From Betaproteobacteria bacterium (lineage in GTDB: Bacteria > Pseudomonadota > Gammaproteobacteria > Burkholderiales > Casimicrobiaceae), in assembly GCA_016192065.1 (NCBI GenBank), contig JACPUX010000035.1, forward strand, positions 1 to 64,000: a stretch of 64,000 nt of DNA, in the 5' to 3' direction. The notes below the pieces were generated by a model. The model did no database searches. It worked only from the letters and a program-made list of their open reading frames with translations, and was not told the origin of the DNA. Numbering within the stretch: the stretch's first letter is position 1; each line of letters starts with the position of its first letter. Positions 54,434 to 63,510 of this stretch are shown here, one piece after another. Both the position numbers and the translations under genes were made by a program.

Positions 54434-55869
54434 GGGTTCGGCCTGGGGGGTGGTGGAACGGCATGACCTGAATTTTCAGGTGCCGGATTGGCACTCCCCC
54501 CGCCCGGCACGCTGCTGGCCTGATGTCGCGGGTTGGCTTTCGGGTTCGCTCCCGAAGTCGGCGAACGCTCGACTTTTGGCGCTTCCTGAGTTGACGCGGA
54601 ATCTCGTTCCTGTCCGCCTGGCGCGACCACAGGTCCGGGCGCAACGGGTGCGGGCCCGGGGCTCGGGGCAGGCCCGCCCTCCGCCCTCAGGGGGGGCGGA
54701 ATTGAAGTCGATGCTGCCGCGGCCGCCGGCTCCGGTACAGGGCGTTGTTTGACTTCCGCACCGACGTGATACACGTCACCGGCTCCGGGTTGGCCCTTTG
54801 TCACCGGCGACTTGTAGGTCGCCTGGGTAAACAATCGCGACTCCTCGAACACGGAAATCAGTTTGCCGGAAACCCCCGTTTCTCCGCGCACTTGAAGTTC
54901 GCGATTCTTCGTCGGGTTCTTGCTGTCTGATCGGAGCTCGACCAGATGCGCCCAAGTGTCGTCGGGGAGAATGCGCGAGACCTCGTCCAGAACTTCCAGG
55001 GCAGTGGGGTGCGTGTGCTTCTTCTCGAGCAGAAAATTGTACTCACTTTGCTGCGCGATGAGCTGCCGGTGCAAGGCTTCGGCAGCTTCCGCGCGCGCGC
55101 GGAAATCGTTGACCTCGGGCTCCAGCGCGCGCACCTCCACGCTCTTGATCCAGATTGGCAGAAGCAGCGCACCAAGAGCAAGGCTTACCACCACCGCGGG
55201 TGCCAGCAAGAAAATTCCCGACCGAGCCTCGGTGGACCCAACGCGCCGGTCCTCTGGCAAGAGGTCGAGCACCGGGACCCCGCCCTCGGGCAAATCCGAA
55301 AGCATGCCCGCCACGGAGAATCCGAGCTTGCCGAGATGTTCAGCGATTCGATCGACTGGAGCGCGCGGCGCGGCCCCCAACTCGATGGCCAGCAGCTGGC
55401 GCGCCTCGTCATGCCCCAGAACGCGAACGTCAAAATATGCTTGATCTGGCCTGAAAGGCGTATATCGGTCCAGTTCGAAGCCAATTGCACCGCGCAGATT
55501 CTCGGAAATTGCCTGCGGTACCTGGATACGCCGGCGCAGAACGTCGCGCTCCGGAAGAACGACCAGGACGTTTCTACCCCTCGCCGCAATAGCGTCGCGA
55601 ACCGCTTGCGGCAGCTGCACTTCGTTGCTGAGGTCAGCTTCCCAGCGAGCAAGCTCCACCCACCGGCCCTCGGCAGCACCGTACAACACCTGCTCGCCGC
55701 CGTCGCTCTTCAATGCCAGTTGGGCCCGTGCCGGACTCAACATGGCGCGCAGGCGCAGTGGCATCATCGCCCCCAGCTCACCGCTCCACCAGCGCCAGAA
55801 AGGGGCAACGCCGCTTCCTTCCAGAAACGCACGCGCCCGCCTGGCCGTGTTGTCGCTCACCCAAGCCAA
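54430..55869 (-). CDS. gspL: Type II secretion assembly-platform protein GspL
   Basis: The 479-residue protein has an N-terminal actin-like cytoplasmic domain (residues about 40-230, with VVLPERDVLRRRIQVPQAI and GFELDRYTPFRPDQAYFD). A membrane segment follows near 235-255 (APAVVVSLALGALLLPIW), then a periplasmic domain with EVLDEVSRILPDDTW and QATYKSPVTKG. A low-complexity Ala/Pro tail of about 100 residues is longer than usual. The actin-like and periplasmic parts resemble fused PilM/PilN-type modules. It couples the cytoplasmic ATPase to the pseudopilus. Confidence 0.9.
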   Translation of the reverse strand: MAWVSDNTARRARAFLEGSGVAPFWRWWSGELGAMMPLRLRAMLSPARAQLALKSDGGEQVLYGAAEGRWVELARWEADLSNEVQLPQAVRDAIAARGRNVLVVLPERDVLRRRIQVPQAISENLRGAIGFELDRYTPFRPDQAYFDVRVLGHDEARQLLAIELGAAPRAPVDRIAEHLGKLGFSVAGMLSDLPEGGVPVLDLLPEDRRVGSTEARSGIFLLAPAVVVSLALGALLLPIWIKSVEVRALEPEVNDFRARAEAAEALHRQLIAQQSEYNFLLEKKHTHPTALEVLDEVSRILPDDTWAHLVELRSDSKNPTKNRELQVRGETGVSGKLISVFEESRLFTQATYKSPVTKGQPGAGDVYHVGAEVKQRPVPEPAAAAASTSIPPPLRAEGGPAPSPGPAPVAPGPVVAPGGQERDSASTQEAPKVERSPTSGANPKANPRHQASSVPGGGSANPAPENSGHAVPPPPRPNP

Positions 55870-55872
55870 ATT

Positions 55873-56829
55873 TCAGTTCCCAGACTTTGTCGCCATGGCG
55901 GAGCCTTCCCGCCAGATCATGAAAATCGGTGGCTGACGCAAATTGCCCGTCAGCCGCACCACCGCCTCGCGCACAAACAACACGCCGTCACCCGTACGCG
56001 CTTCGGCGCGCACCTGAAAAGCTGCACTTTCCCCGGCCGCAAAAGCCGCCGCCGCGGGAAAGGGTGGCACCGGCGCGCCGCTGGCCAAAGCCTCCTGGCG
56101 CTGCGCCACATAGATCGCCACCTGTTCGGGAGTTGCTCCAGGCAGTGCCAGCAGCAACTCCGGTGCCGCATAGAGCGCGTGAATTCCGCTCTGGCGCGAC
56201 TGGACCGTGAGGTACGGCGCCAGACGCGCATAGAGCGCCGGCGTCACACCCAGCACGCGCTGCAAATCCGCAATGCTCTCGAAAGGGGCGTTCGCCGGCT
56301 TGTAGGTTCGCCCGGCCGCCCGGTAGTCCGACTCCTCCGCACCATTGGGCCGCCGCAAATCGTCCGCATCGCGCCAATCGACGATGGCATCCAGCAAGCG
56401 GGCCGCCTCGTCGGCACCGAGCCCGCCCAGCCTTTGGAGTACGCTGAGCATCAGGGGTTCGGCCGCCGTATTGAGGTCGATTTTACCAGACTCATCGGTA
56501 ATCCTCACCCGCAGTGTGCTTCCCGCACTCTGCCAGACATACTCCTGGCCATTACGTTTCCAGGCTTCCGCAGTGTTCTGCGGCCGGCTGGCCTCATAGA
56601 TGGCCCGGAACACCGCTCCGTCCGCGGCCGCCCGGGCTTGCGCCATGGCTACCGCATTGCGTGCCACCAAGGCCTCGGTGCGCATGCTGTACGCAAGACT
56701 CCCGGCGATCAACGTGAGCAGCGCCATCACCCACAGCACCAGGATCAGGGCGATGCCTTGCTCATATCGGGGCGGGCGCGACCTCGCCATCCCCGGGACT
56801 CCGGATTGTCCGCGCTTGTCGTTCATCAT
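55873..56829 (-). CDS. gspK: Minor pseudopilin GspK
   Basis: The 318-residue protein has a prepilin leader ending ...PPRYEQG, then IALILVLWVMALLTLIAGS; absence of Glu at position 5 is normal for GspK. The large globular domain contains the helix-rich LNTAAEPLMLSVLQRLG, LLDAIVDWRDADDLRRPNGAEESDY calcium-binding-type region and FESIADLQRVLGV. GspK caps the pseudopilus tip. I start at the ATG at 56829, which with the following ATG overlaps the gspJ stop (ATGATGA). Confidence 0.92.
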   Translation of the reverse strand: MMNDKRGQSGVPGMARSRPPRYEQGIALILVLWVMALLTLIAGSLAYSMRTEALVARNAVAMAQARAAADGAVFRAIYEASRPQNTAEAWKRNGQEYVWQSAGSTLRVRITDESGKIDLNTAAEPLMLSVLQRLGGLGADEAARLLDAIVDWRDADDLRRPNGAEESDYRAAGRTYKPANAPFESIADLQRVLGVTPALYARLAPYLTVQSRQSGIHALYAAPELLLALPGATPEQVAIYVAQRQEALASGAPVPPFPAAAAFAAGESAAFQVRAEARTGDGVLFVREAVVRLTGNLRQPPIFMIWREGSAMATKSGN

Positions 56830-57488
56830 CGGCAGCGCTGGTGGAAACTGTCCCAGCGGCAACCCGCCTCACCACCGACCATGGGCGCGGTCAGCAGTTC
56901 TGGCCAGGGCTCGCCGTTCGCGGGCTTGACCTTGAGCTCGATCAACATGGGCAATCGATCCGGGTCTTCCCAGGTGTCCCGCCAGGTCGGTTCCTGGCCG
57001 GTGGCCAGCTTACCCTCGCGGCCGAAGTATCGAAACTTCAGCTCCGCGATGTTTTCGGCGAGCACGGTCTTTTCAGCTTCGCCAAAGTCCGGGAAGGCCA
57101 GCAAGGAGCTGTCCGGAACGAGGCGCCGCAACACCAGGCGCGGGTGCTCGGTGCCGGCTTCCAGGCCGAGCTGAAACCATGAGACGCCACCCTGCCCCGC
57201 GCGCGCCACCAAGGGTGCGACAAAACGCACTCGCTCATTTTCGCCAACAAAGGCCAGGGGCGAACCCTGCGCCTTCTTCCAGCGCCAGGGATGGAGTTGG
57301 CTGAACTGGCTGCGCAGCAAGGTCTCGGTGATGCGCATTTGTCCGACTCGGTCAATGCGGGCCTCGCCGGCGTCCCAGCTCTTGGTGGCGAGCCCCAGCG
57401 AGCCAGCCACCAGGGCCATCAGCAGGCCCAGCAGGGCGAAGGCCAACATCAGTTCGAGCAGCGTAAACCCCCTGGCGCGCGGTGCCAT
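56826..57488 (-). CDS. gspJ: Minor pseudopilin GspJ
   Basis: The 220-residue protein has a leader MAPRARG followed by FTLLELMLAFALLGLL, with Glu5 intact. The globular domain (FSQLHPWRWKKAQG, WFQLGLEAGTEHPRLVLRRL, ELKFRYFGRE) is typical of GspJ. It ends with a Cys pair (GCRWDSFHQRC). With GspI and GspK it forms the pseudopilus tip complex. Confidence 0.93.
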   Translation of the reverse strand: MAPRARGFTLLELMLAFALLGLLMALVAGSLGLATKSWDAGEARIDRVGQMRITETLLRSQFSQLHPWRWKKAQGSPLAFVGENERVRFVAPLVARAGQGGVSWFQLGLEAGTEHPRLVLRRLVPDSSLLAFPDFGEAEKTVLAENIAELKFRYFGREGKLATGQEPTWRDTWEDPDRLPMLIELKVKPANGEPWPELLTAPMVGGEAGCRWDSFHQRCR

Positions 57489-57491
57489 GAG

Positions 57492-57926
57492 CTACTCCCC
57501 CGGGGCCAAGCGCAGGGTGGTGAGGGTGAGCTGCTGGCTGGTGCCGCGGGGGCCGGGCCAGATCACGGTGACTTGCGCCTCGATCAACTTGGCACCCAGA
57601 TTGGGGGCGGGCGCTGAGGAAGCGCTTGGCGGCGGGGCAATTTCGGAAGGCGGGGCAATATAGGGACGGATCTCGATGGTCCAGCGAAACTTGTCGCCTT
57701 CGACCTCGCCGCTCTCGGTCCCGGCGCTCAGAACCTTGCCCATGCCCAAGCCTGCCAGGCGGCTTTCGCCGATCAGCACGGCGCGGCTATGCTCCTCCGC
57801 CGCGGCGGCGTTTTGCAGGGCGCCGGAGAACACCCGGTAGAGGGCGGTGCCCACCAGTGCAAGAAAGGCGAAGGCAACCAGCACCTCGAGCAGGGAAAAT
57901 CCGCGGGCGCGCGACAGGTTAGTCAC
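57492..57926 (-). CDS. gspI: Minor pseudopilin GspI
   Basis: A 144-residue prepilin. The leader MTNLSRARG precedes FSLLEVLVAFAFLALVGTALYRVFS, with Glu5 present. A Pro/Ser/Ala-rich insert (SEIAPPPSASSAPAPN) sits in the globular domain, which ends WPGPRGTSQQLTLTTLRL. It overlaps gspH by eight bases and is three bases from gspJ. GspI is the assembly partner of GspJ and GspK. Confidence 0.92.
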   Translation of the reverse strand: MTNLSRARGFSLLEVLVAFAFLALVGTALYRVFSGALQNAAAAEEHSRAVLIGESRLAGLGMGKVLSAGTESGEVEGDKFRWTIEIRPYIAPPSEIAPPPSASSAPAPNLGAKLIEAQVTVIWPGPRGTSQQLTLTTLRLAPGE

Positions 57927-58380
57927 CGATGCTGACCCGCCCGGTCATCCAGTCCACATCAACCTCGAACTTACGCTCGCCGGCGGCGAGGGTAACGCGT
58001 CCGCCGGTGGCCCCGCCATCGGGGTAGAAGCGAATGCCCCCGAGCTTTTCACTGGTGACTTCCTGTTGCCCGGTGAAGAGTTTCAGGTCTATGCCTGGCG
58101 GCAGATTGTGCTCCTTCTGGTCGCCAGTAACGGTGAATTTCTTGTGCTCCAGATCGAGTTGAAAGACCGTCTCGACCCGCTGGCCGATGGCGATCGCCCG
58201 CGCGTGGCGCAGCCCGGCGGCGACGCTACGCGAGGCGGCCCGCAGTTCGGCGCCACTGGTGGCGCCCAGGCGTGCGGGCACCAGGGCAAGCAGTAGCCCC
58301 ATGAGGGCGACCACCACTATCAGCTCCAGGAGCGTATAGCCTGCCTGGTGCTGGTGCGCGCTATTGCAGCCTAGTCCCAA
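57919..58380 (-). CDS. gspH: Minor pseudopilin GspH
   Basis: The 153-residue protein has a leader MGLGCNSAHQHQAG, then YTLLELIVVVALMGLLLALV. The globular part includes LRAASRSVAAGLRHARAIAI and VETVFQLDLEHKKFTV, then IRFYPDGGATGGRVTL and FEVDVDWMTGRV, all characteristic of GspH/FimT. It overlaps gspG by 10 bases and gspI by eight. Confidence 0.92.
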   Translation of the reverse strand: MGLGCNSAHQHQAGYTLLELIVVVALMGLLLALVPARLGATSGAELRAASRSVAAGLRHARAIAIGQRVETVFQLDLEHKKFTVTGDQKEHNLPPGIDLKLFTGQQEVTSEKLGGIRFYPDGGATGGRVTLAAGERKFEVDVDWMTGRVSIGD

Positions 58381-58805
58381 CTGTGAATGTCCTTATTCTC
58401 GCCCTCGCCGCCTTCTCTTCCATCAGCGCCGTAGGAGACGATATCGTAGGCGCCGTGCTGCCCGGGCGAGGTGTATTTGTAGTCGTTGTTCCAGGGATCC
58501 TTGGGCAGCACGTCCTTCCTGAGGTAGGGGCCGGTCCAGTTGCTCACCCCGGAGGGCGCCTGAACCAGGGCAGCCAGGCCTTCGGAAGTCGTGGGGTAGC
58601 GTCCGACGCTGATCTTGAACAGGTCGAGGGTCTGCCCAAACCCCTCGATCTGAATCTTTGCCGACTTCGATTTCGCCTCGCCGAAGTAATTCATCACCTT
58701 CGGCCCGGCGATACTGGCGATCAGCCCCAGGATCACCAGCACCACCAGGAGTTCAATCAAGGTCATGCCCACTTGGCGGTTGATCCGCCGGTCAAGTCTT
58801 GCCAT
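58371..58805 (-). CDS. gspG: Major pseudopilin GspG
   Basis: The 144-residue major pseudopilin polymerises into the secretion piston. The leader MARLDRRINRQVG precedes MTLIELLVVLVILGLIAS (Glu5 present). The domain has IEGFGQTLDLFKISVGRYPTTSEGL, then LPKDPWNNDYKYTSPGQHG and a calcium-site-like YDIVSYGADGREGGEGENKDI, highly typical of GspG. A strong AAAGGAGGAG lies seven bases upstream of ATG 58805. This site sits within the 3' end of the GT41 gene, whose stop overlaps the gspG start by 14 bases. Confidence 0.97.
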   Translation of the reverse strand: MARLDRRINRQVGMTLIELLVVLVILGLIASIAGPKVMNYFGEAKSKSAKIQIEGFGQTLDLFKISVGRYPTTSEGLAALVQAPSGVSNWTGPYLRKDVLPKDPWNNDYKYTSPGQHGAYDIVSYGADGREGGEGENKDIHSWD

Positions 58806-60516
58806 CGGTGTACTCCTCCTTTGAATCTGCTTCGGCACAGCGCTGTTGCCAGATCTGGCGCAGCGCCGCCGCGAAATCTCGGGCAAAACGCGCGGTGTCG
58901 CACAACGCGGAACGCGCCATGTTGGCCCGCAAATCTGCGCGCATTCTCGCCAGCCTTGCGCGGTCTCCGGCCAGGGCCACGGCGATCTCAAGGTATTGCT
59001 CCGGCGTATCGGCGACCAACTCGGACAAGCCCACACAGTCCAGCATGGCCGCGCTTTGCCGGGCGATCATGCGCTCAGCGCGCAGGGCGATCACCGGAAC
59101 GCCCATCCAAAGCGCGTCGCAGGTGGTGGCACCACCGTTGTATGGCGTGGTGTCGAGGGCGATGTCGAGCGCCCCATACTCGCCGAGCAACTCGGCGTGG
59201 CTCGACGCACCTCGCCATTCGACGCGCTCCGAAGAGACCCCCAGAGCGGCGAATCGTTCCGTGAAGTGACGCCGCACTTCCGTCATGGCGAAGGCCTCGC
59301 CCTTCAGCAGCAGGCGCGCGTCGGGCACACGCTCGAGAATTCGCGCCCAAAGACCGAGCAATTCCGGGTTGAGCTTGTCGGCACGGTTGAAGCTGCCGAA
59401 GGTGATGTAGCCCCGGTTGGTGGAGGGCGCCGGCGCCACCTCCGGGGCGAAATCCGGCGGGGTCCAGCACAGGCGCGTCTCGGGTAGGCGCAGTAGCTGT
59501 TCCGAAAAACGCTGCGGGGAGTCGATCGGCGTGGTCCGGGCATCGGTGATCAAATAGTCGATGATCGCCAGCCCGGTGGTGTCGAAATAGTCGAGCCAGC
59601 TCACTTGTATCGGGGCGGGCTGGCGCGCGAACAGGAGCAGCCGATTGCCCGGCGCATGCCCGGCGAGGTCGATCAGGATGTCGACCCCGTCGGCGGCCAC
59701 CAGTTGGGCGGCGGCGGCATCTTCGAGCCCGGTGATATCGTGCCAGCGATCGACGCTGGCGCGAATGGCGGCGGTGATGTCGTCGGTTTCGCGGGTCGCC
59801 GAATAGGCGATGAGGCGCAGGCCTTGAAGGTGCAACTGCGGCAGCAAGCCGCGCAGAAACTGGCCCACGATCTTGCCATTGAAGCTCGGAGAGACCAGTC
59901 CAATGGTGAGCGCACGCCGCGGATCCGGATTAGTGGGCACCGGCGGCCGCGGCGGATAATGGCGCGCGGCATGCCGCTCAGCCCAGCGTTGATGGAGGGA
60001 GAAAATCTGTTCGTGGCTGAACCCGGCACTGTAATGTACACAGATCAGGTGGTGGCTCTGGCGTATGGGATCGTCCGGCCCGAGGGCGATGGCCCGTTCG
60101 TAACACTGGGTAGCTTGGTCGATTTCGCCAAAGGCCTTGAGGATGTTGCCGAGATTGTTCCAGGCGGGTCCGAGCCGTGGGTCCAGCGTCAGCGCCTGCC
60201 GCAGCAACTGCGCCGCTTCGCCGAACCGGTTGGCCAGCACCAGCGCCATGGCGGCGTTGTACTGTGCCAGCGCGTTCGCGGGATTGGCCCGCGCCGCGGG
60301 CAGCAGCAGGGACAGCGCGGCGGCGGCGTTGCCGGCCTGGAGCGCCACCACGCCCAAGAGGTAACGCGCCTCAGGATCGCCGGGCCGCTCGCGCAAGACC
60401 ACCTGCAGGGTGCGTTCGGCTTCGGCCAGCCGGCCTTCGCCCAGGAGCACCACCGCTTGCGCGCGCAGCGCCAACGCGGTCGCTGGCGCCAGGGATGGCA
60501 GGGACGCCGCCGGCAT
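58792..60516 (-). CDS. TPR - GT41 (SPINDLY/OGT-like) glycosyltransferase inside the type II operon
   Basis: A 574-residue protein with about four TPRs (16-152) and a GT41-type domain from about 205. Segments are GLVSPSFNGKIVGQF (Lys near 214 where the catalytic-base His is expected), WLDYFDTTGLAIIDYLITD, FGSFNRADKLNPELLGLWARIL (donor Lys near 382), and DIALDTTPYNGGATTCDALWMGVPVI with RQSAAML. It starts one base after gspF and overlaps gspG, so it is co-transcribed and translationally coupled with the secretion genes. Candidate substrates are secretion components or exported proteins; this is inference. No close copy of this arrangement is familiar to me. Confidence 0.86.
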   Translation of the reverse strand: MPAASLPSLAPATALALRAQAVVLLGEGRLAEAERTLQVVLRERPGDPEARYLLGVVALQAGNAAAALSLLLPAARANPANALAQYNAAMALVLANRFGEAAQLLRQALTLDPRLGPAWNNLGNILKAFGEIDQATQCYERAIALGPDDPIRQSHHLICVHYSAGFSHEQIFSLHQRWAERHAARHYPPRPPVPTNPDPRRALTIGLVSPSFNGKIVGQFLRGLLPQLHLQGLRLIAYSATRETDDITAAIRASVDRWHDITGLEDAAAAQLVAADGVDILIDLAGHAPGNRLLLFARQPAPIQVSWLDYFDTTGLAIIDYLITDARTTPIDSPQRFSEQLLRLPETRLCWTPPDFAPEVAPAPSTNRGYITFGSFNRADKLNPELLGLWARILERVPDARLLLKGEAFAMTEVRRHFTERFAALGVSSERVEWRGASSHAELLGEYGALDIALDTTPYNGGATTCDALWMGVPVIALRAERMIARQSAAMLDCVGLSELVADTPEQYLEIAVALAGDRARLARMRADLRANMARSALCDTARFARDFAAALRQIWQQRCAEADSKEEYTDGKT

Positions 60517-60517
60517 C

Positions 60518-61750
60518 TCAGATGGCCAGGTCGTTGACCGACAGCAGCGCCACCAGGATGGACATGATGATCAGTCCGACCATGGCCGCGAGCCCCAGGA
60601 TCAAAGCGGGTTCCAAGAGCGCCAGCAAGCGCTTCACGGCAATTTGCACTTCGCGGTCGTAGACCTCGGCCACCCGCAGCAGCATCTCTTCGAGCCGCCC
60701 GGTCTCCTCGCCGACCAGAATCATGTGAATGGCCAGCGGCGGATAGAGCCCGCTTTCAAGCAGCGGCTGCCCCAAACCCCGGCCCTCGCGCAGCTTGACG
60801 ATGACGCCGTCGAGCGCCTGGGCAAGCACGGTGTTGCTCAGGGTCTCCCTGACGATCAGCATCCCATTGAGCAGCGAAACGCCATTGCCCAGCAGGGTGC
60901 CCAGGGTCCGCGCAAACCGGGTGGTCTCGACCTTGGCGACCAGATCTCCAACCAGGGGCAGGCGCAGGAACCGCCCATCCCACTTGGCCCGTGTCGCCGG
61001 CTTGGACATTTGCTCCCGCCACCACAAACGCAGCACGAACGCCGCCAGAAGGAGGGTCCACCAGTAGCTGCGCAGATAGTCGCCCGCGGCAATAACGATT
61101 TGCGTGGCCAGCGGCAAGGCCTTGCCCGCCTCTTGAAACATCTGCTGGAATTGCGGCACCACGAAGATCAAGAGGGCGATCAGCGCGGCGACGGAAACCA
61201 CCACCAGGATCACCGGGTAGATCAGAGCCGACTTGACCGTATCGCCCAGTTCGCGCGCACGCTCCAGGAATTCGGCCAGGCGCCCGAGGACCAGCGGCAA
61301 AGCGCCGCCGGCCTCACCGGCGCGCACGATGTTGATGTAGAAGCGCGAAAAATATCCCTTCTGCGCTTCCAGCGCTTGGGACAGCGAGGAGCCGCCGCGC
61401 AGATCGTCGCGGATTTGTTGTTGCAAGTCGCGCAAGGGTCCTTCCGGCGCAAGGTTGATCAGCACTTGCAGAGCGCGGTCCAACGGCAGCCCGGCCTTGA
61501 GCAGCGTCGCCAATTCGCGGGTGAAGCCCAGGAGGTCGTCGGAGGAAATGCTCCGCCGAGCAAACAGCGACCGTTTAGAGGTGCCTATGCCCGAAGCAGC
61601 GCCACTGCCCGGCTGCGCCTGTTCGACCCGAATGGGCATCAGGCCGAGGTCTCGCAGGCGGTCGACCACGGCGGACTCCTGTGGTGCCTCGAAGTCGCCG
61701 ACAGTGACTGCGCCAGCGGAATCAACGGCCTTGTAGCGATAGAGCGGCAT
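60518..61750 (-). CDS. gspF: Type II secretion inner-membrane platform protein GspF
   Basis: A 410-residue platform protein with the two homologous PilC/GspF domains: LLGFTRELATLLKAGLPLDRAL near residue 75 and KVETTRFARTLGTLLGNGV near 275. Three hydrophobic segments lie at about 175, 225 and 385. The N-terminus YRYKAVDSAGAVTVGD is typical. I use ATG 61750; a TTG nine bases earlier is possible. The frame is closely followed by the GT41 gene. GspF anchors the pseudopilus machinery and contacts the ATPase. Confidence 0.94.
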   Translation of the reverse strand: MPLYRYKAVDSAGAVTVGDFEAPQESAVVDRLRDLGLMPIRVEQAQPGSGAASGIGTSKRSLFARRSISSDDLLGFTRELATLLKAGLPLDRALQVLINLAPEGPLRDLQQQIRDDLRGGSSLSQALEAQKGYFSRFYINIVRAGEAGGALPLVLGRLAEFLERARELGDTVKSALIYPVILVVVSVAALIALLIFVVPQFQQMFQEAGKALPLATQIVIAAGDYLRSYWWTLLLAAFVLRLWWREQMSKPATRAKWDGRFLRLPLVGDLVAKVETTRFARTLGTLLGNGVSLLNGMLIVRETLSNTVLAQALDGVIVKLREGRGLGQPLLESGLYPPLAIHMILVGEETGRLEEMLLRVAEVYDREVQIAVKRLLALLEPALILGLAAMVGLIIMSILVALLSVNDLAI

Positions 61751-61755
61751 CAGGC

Positions 61756-63504
61756 TCAACCCTCCCGGGTGACGCGCAATACTTCCTCGAAGGTGGTGAC
61801 CCCACGCACCGCTTTGCGCAGGCCGTTTTCATACATGGTCAGCATGCCTTCCTTGACCGCCTCGGCGCGCAGTTCGCTCGCGGTGGCGTGACGCATCACC
61901 AGGCTGCGGATCGGATCGGTCATGCAGAGCATTTCCATGATTGAGACCCGGCCGATGTATCCGGTTCCGGCGCATTGCTCGCACCCGCCGGGGTGGTAGA
62001 GCACGATTTCCTTGGTCGAACTGAATCGATGCAGGCCCATCTGCTCGACCAGTTCGGGCACCGCCACATACGGCTTGCGGCAGGCGGTGCAAAGCGTGCG
62101 CACCAGGCGCTGTGCCAAGATGCCGTTGACCGTGGAGGTGAGCAGGTAGTCTTCGACCCCCATGTCCAGAAGGCGGTTCACGGTGCTGGGGGCGTCATTG
62201 GTATGCACCGTGGACAGCACCATGTGGCCGGTGAGCGCTGACTGCACGGCGATCTGGGCGGTTTCGAGATCGCGGATTTCGCCGATCATGATCACATCCG
62301 GATCCTGGCGCACGATCGACCGCAAGGCATTGGCGAAGGACAGGTTGATCTGGGGCTTGACCTGAATCTGGTTGATGCCGGCCATCTGGTACTCGACCGG
62401 GTCTTCGACGGTGAGAATTTTGAGTTCAGGTTTGTTGAGACGGTCCAGCGCCGTGTAGAGCGTAGTGGTCTTGCCCGAGCCGGTCGGACCGGTGACCAGC
62501 AGAATGCCGTGGGGCTGGTCCAGTACGCCAAGGAAAATCTCGAGCACGTCGTCGTCGAAACCCAGGCGCTCGAAGTCCAAGGCAACACCACCCTTGTCGA
62601 GAATCCGCATGACCACCGACTCGCCGTGCATGGTAGGCACGGTGGACACGCGCAGATCGATCTCCTTGCCCTGGGTGCGCAGACGGATCCGGCCATCCTG
62701 GGGCAAGCGGCGTTCGGCAATATCGAGGTTGGCCATGATTTTCACCCGCGAGATCACGGCGGCGGAAAGGCGTCGTGGCGGCGATTCGGCCTCATGCAGA
62801 ACGCCATCGACGCGGTAGCGAACGATCAGCCGATTCTCGAAAGGCTCGATGTGAACGTCAGAAGCGCGCGTTTCCAGAGCGTGGGTGATGATCAGGCTGA
62901 CCAGCCGGATCACCGGGGCCTCCGAGGCGAGATCTTTCAACTGCTGAATGTCGGCATCGAGTCCACCCTCATCGACGCGCGTTTCCACCGCATCGCCGAG
63001 AATCTGGCCCATGGCCGACTTGCCGCTGCCGTAAAGCCGCTCCAGGGCGGCCTCGATCTCATTGGGCAGGCCGATGACCGGCCGGACCTCGCGCTGGGTG
63101 ACCAGGCGGAACGCATCGATGGCATAACGGTCCAGCGGGTCGGCCATGGCCAGCACAACCTCGTCTTCGTCCTCGCGCACCGGAAGCACCCGGGCGTCTT
63201 TCAAGAAGCGGTGTGAAACGCGCTCCTCCAGAACGGGCAACTCCGGAAAGGCCTTGGCGTCCAGCAAAGGCAAGTCGAGTTGCTGGGCCAGCGCCTCCAT
63301 GACATCGCGCTCGGAGACCAGCCCCAGGGTGATCAGCAATTGACCCAGACGCTGGCGCTCCGACCCCTCTTGCAGGCGCAGGGCGCGTTCGAGTCCGGCA
63401 GCGTCGAGCTTGCCCCGCTCTTGCAGAATCTCTCCGAGAAGCTTCGCCAAGGCCTGGTTCCGTCCAAAAAAGAGCGGCGATTCTAACACAGCCGCATATT
63501 GCAA
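61756..63504 (-). CDS. gspE: Type II secretion ATPase GspE
   Basis: GspE is the hexameric ATPase that drives pseudopilus growth. The 582-residue frame has an N1E/MshEN-like N-domain (LLGEILQERGKLDAAGLERAL). It carries GPTGSGKTTTL (Walker A, near 340), the Asp box IGEIRDLETAQI, the His box and a zinc-binding tetracysteine (CTACRKP ... CEQCAG). The start is uncertain: the longest frame opens with TTG at 63504, but a TTG at 63450 gives MAKLLGEILQERG, closer to other GspE N-termini. A TAGAAT on the minus strand (63480-63485) might be a promoter -10 and would favour the shorter form. It is the first gene of the operon. Confidence 0.95.
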   Translation of the reverse strand: MQYAAVLESPLFFGRNQALAKLLGEILQERGKLDAAGLERALRLQEGSERQRLGQLLITLGLVSERDVMEALAQQLDLPLLDAKAFPELPVLEERVSHRFLKDARVLPVREDEDEVVLAMADPLDRYAIDAFRLVTQREVRPVIGLPNEIEAALERLYGSGKSAMGQILGDAVETRVDEGGLDADIQQLKDLASEAPVIRLVSLIITHALETRASDVHIEPFENRLIVRYRVDGVLHEAESPPRRLSAAVISRVKIMANLDIAERRLPQDGRIRLRTQGKEIDLRVSTVPTMHGESVVMRILDKGGVALDFERLGFDDDVLEIFLGVLDQPHGILLVTGPTGSGKTTTLYTALDRLNKPELKILTVEDPVEYQMAGINQIQVKPQINLSFANALRSIVRQDPDVIMIGEIRDLETAQIAVQSALTGHMVLSTVHTNDAPSTVNRLLDMGVEDYLLTSTVNGILAQRLVRTLCTACRKPYVAVPELVEQMGLHRFSSTKEIVLYHPGGCEQCAGTGYIGRVSIMEMLCMTDPIRSLVMRHATASELRAEAVKEGMLTMYENGLRKAVRGVTTFEEVLRVTREG

Positions 63505-63510
63505 CCGGTT

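Noticed and set aside
50745-63504. Type IV pilus or MSHA biogenesis operon instead of type II secretion
   Set aside because: The order E-F-G-H-I-J-K-L-M-C/N-D, GspG C-terminus and GspK/GspJ sequences fit type II secretion; no pilT, pilA or mshA is present.
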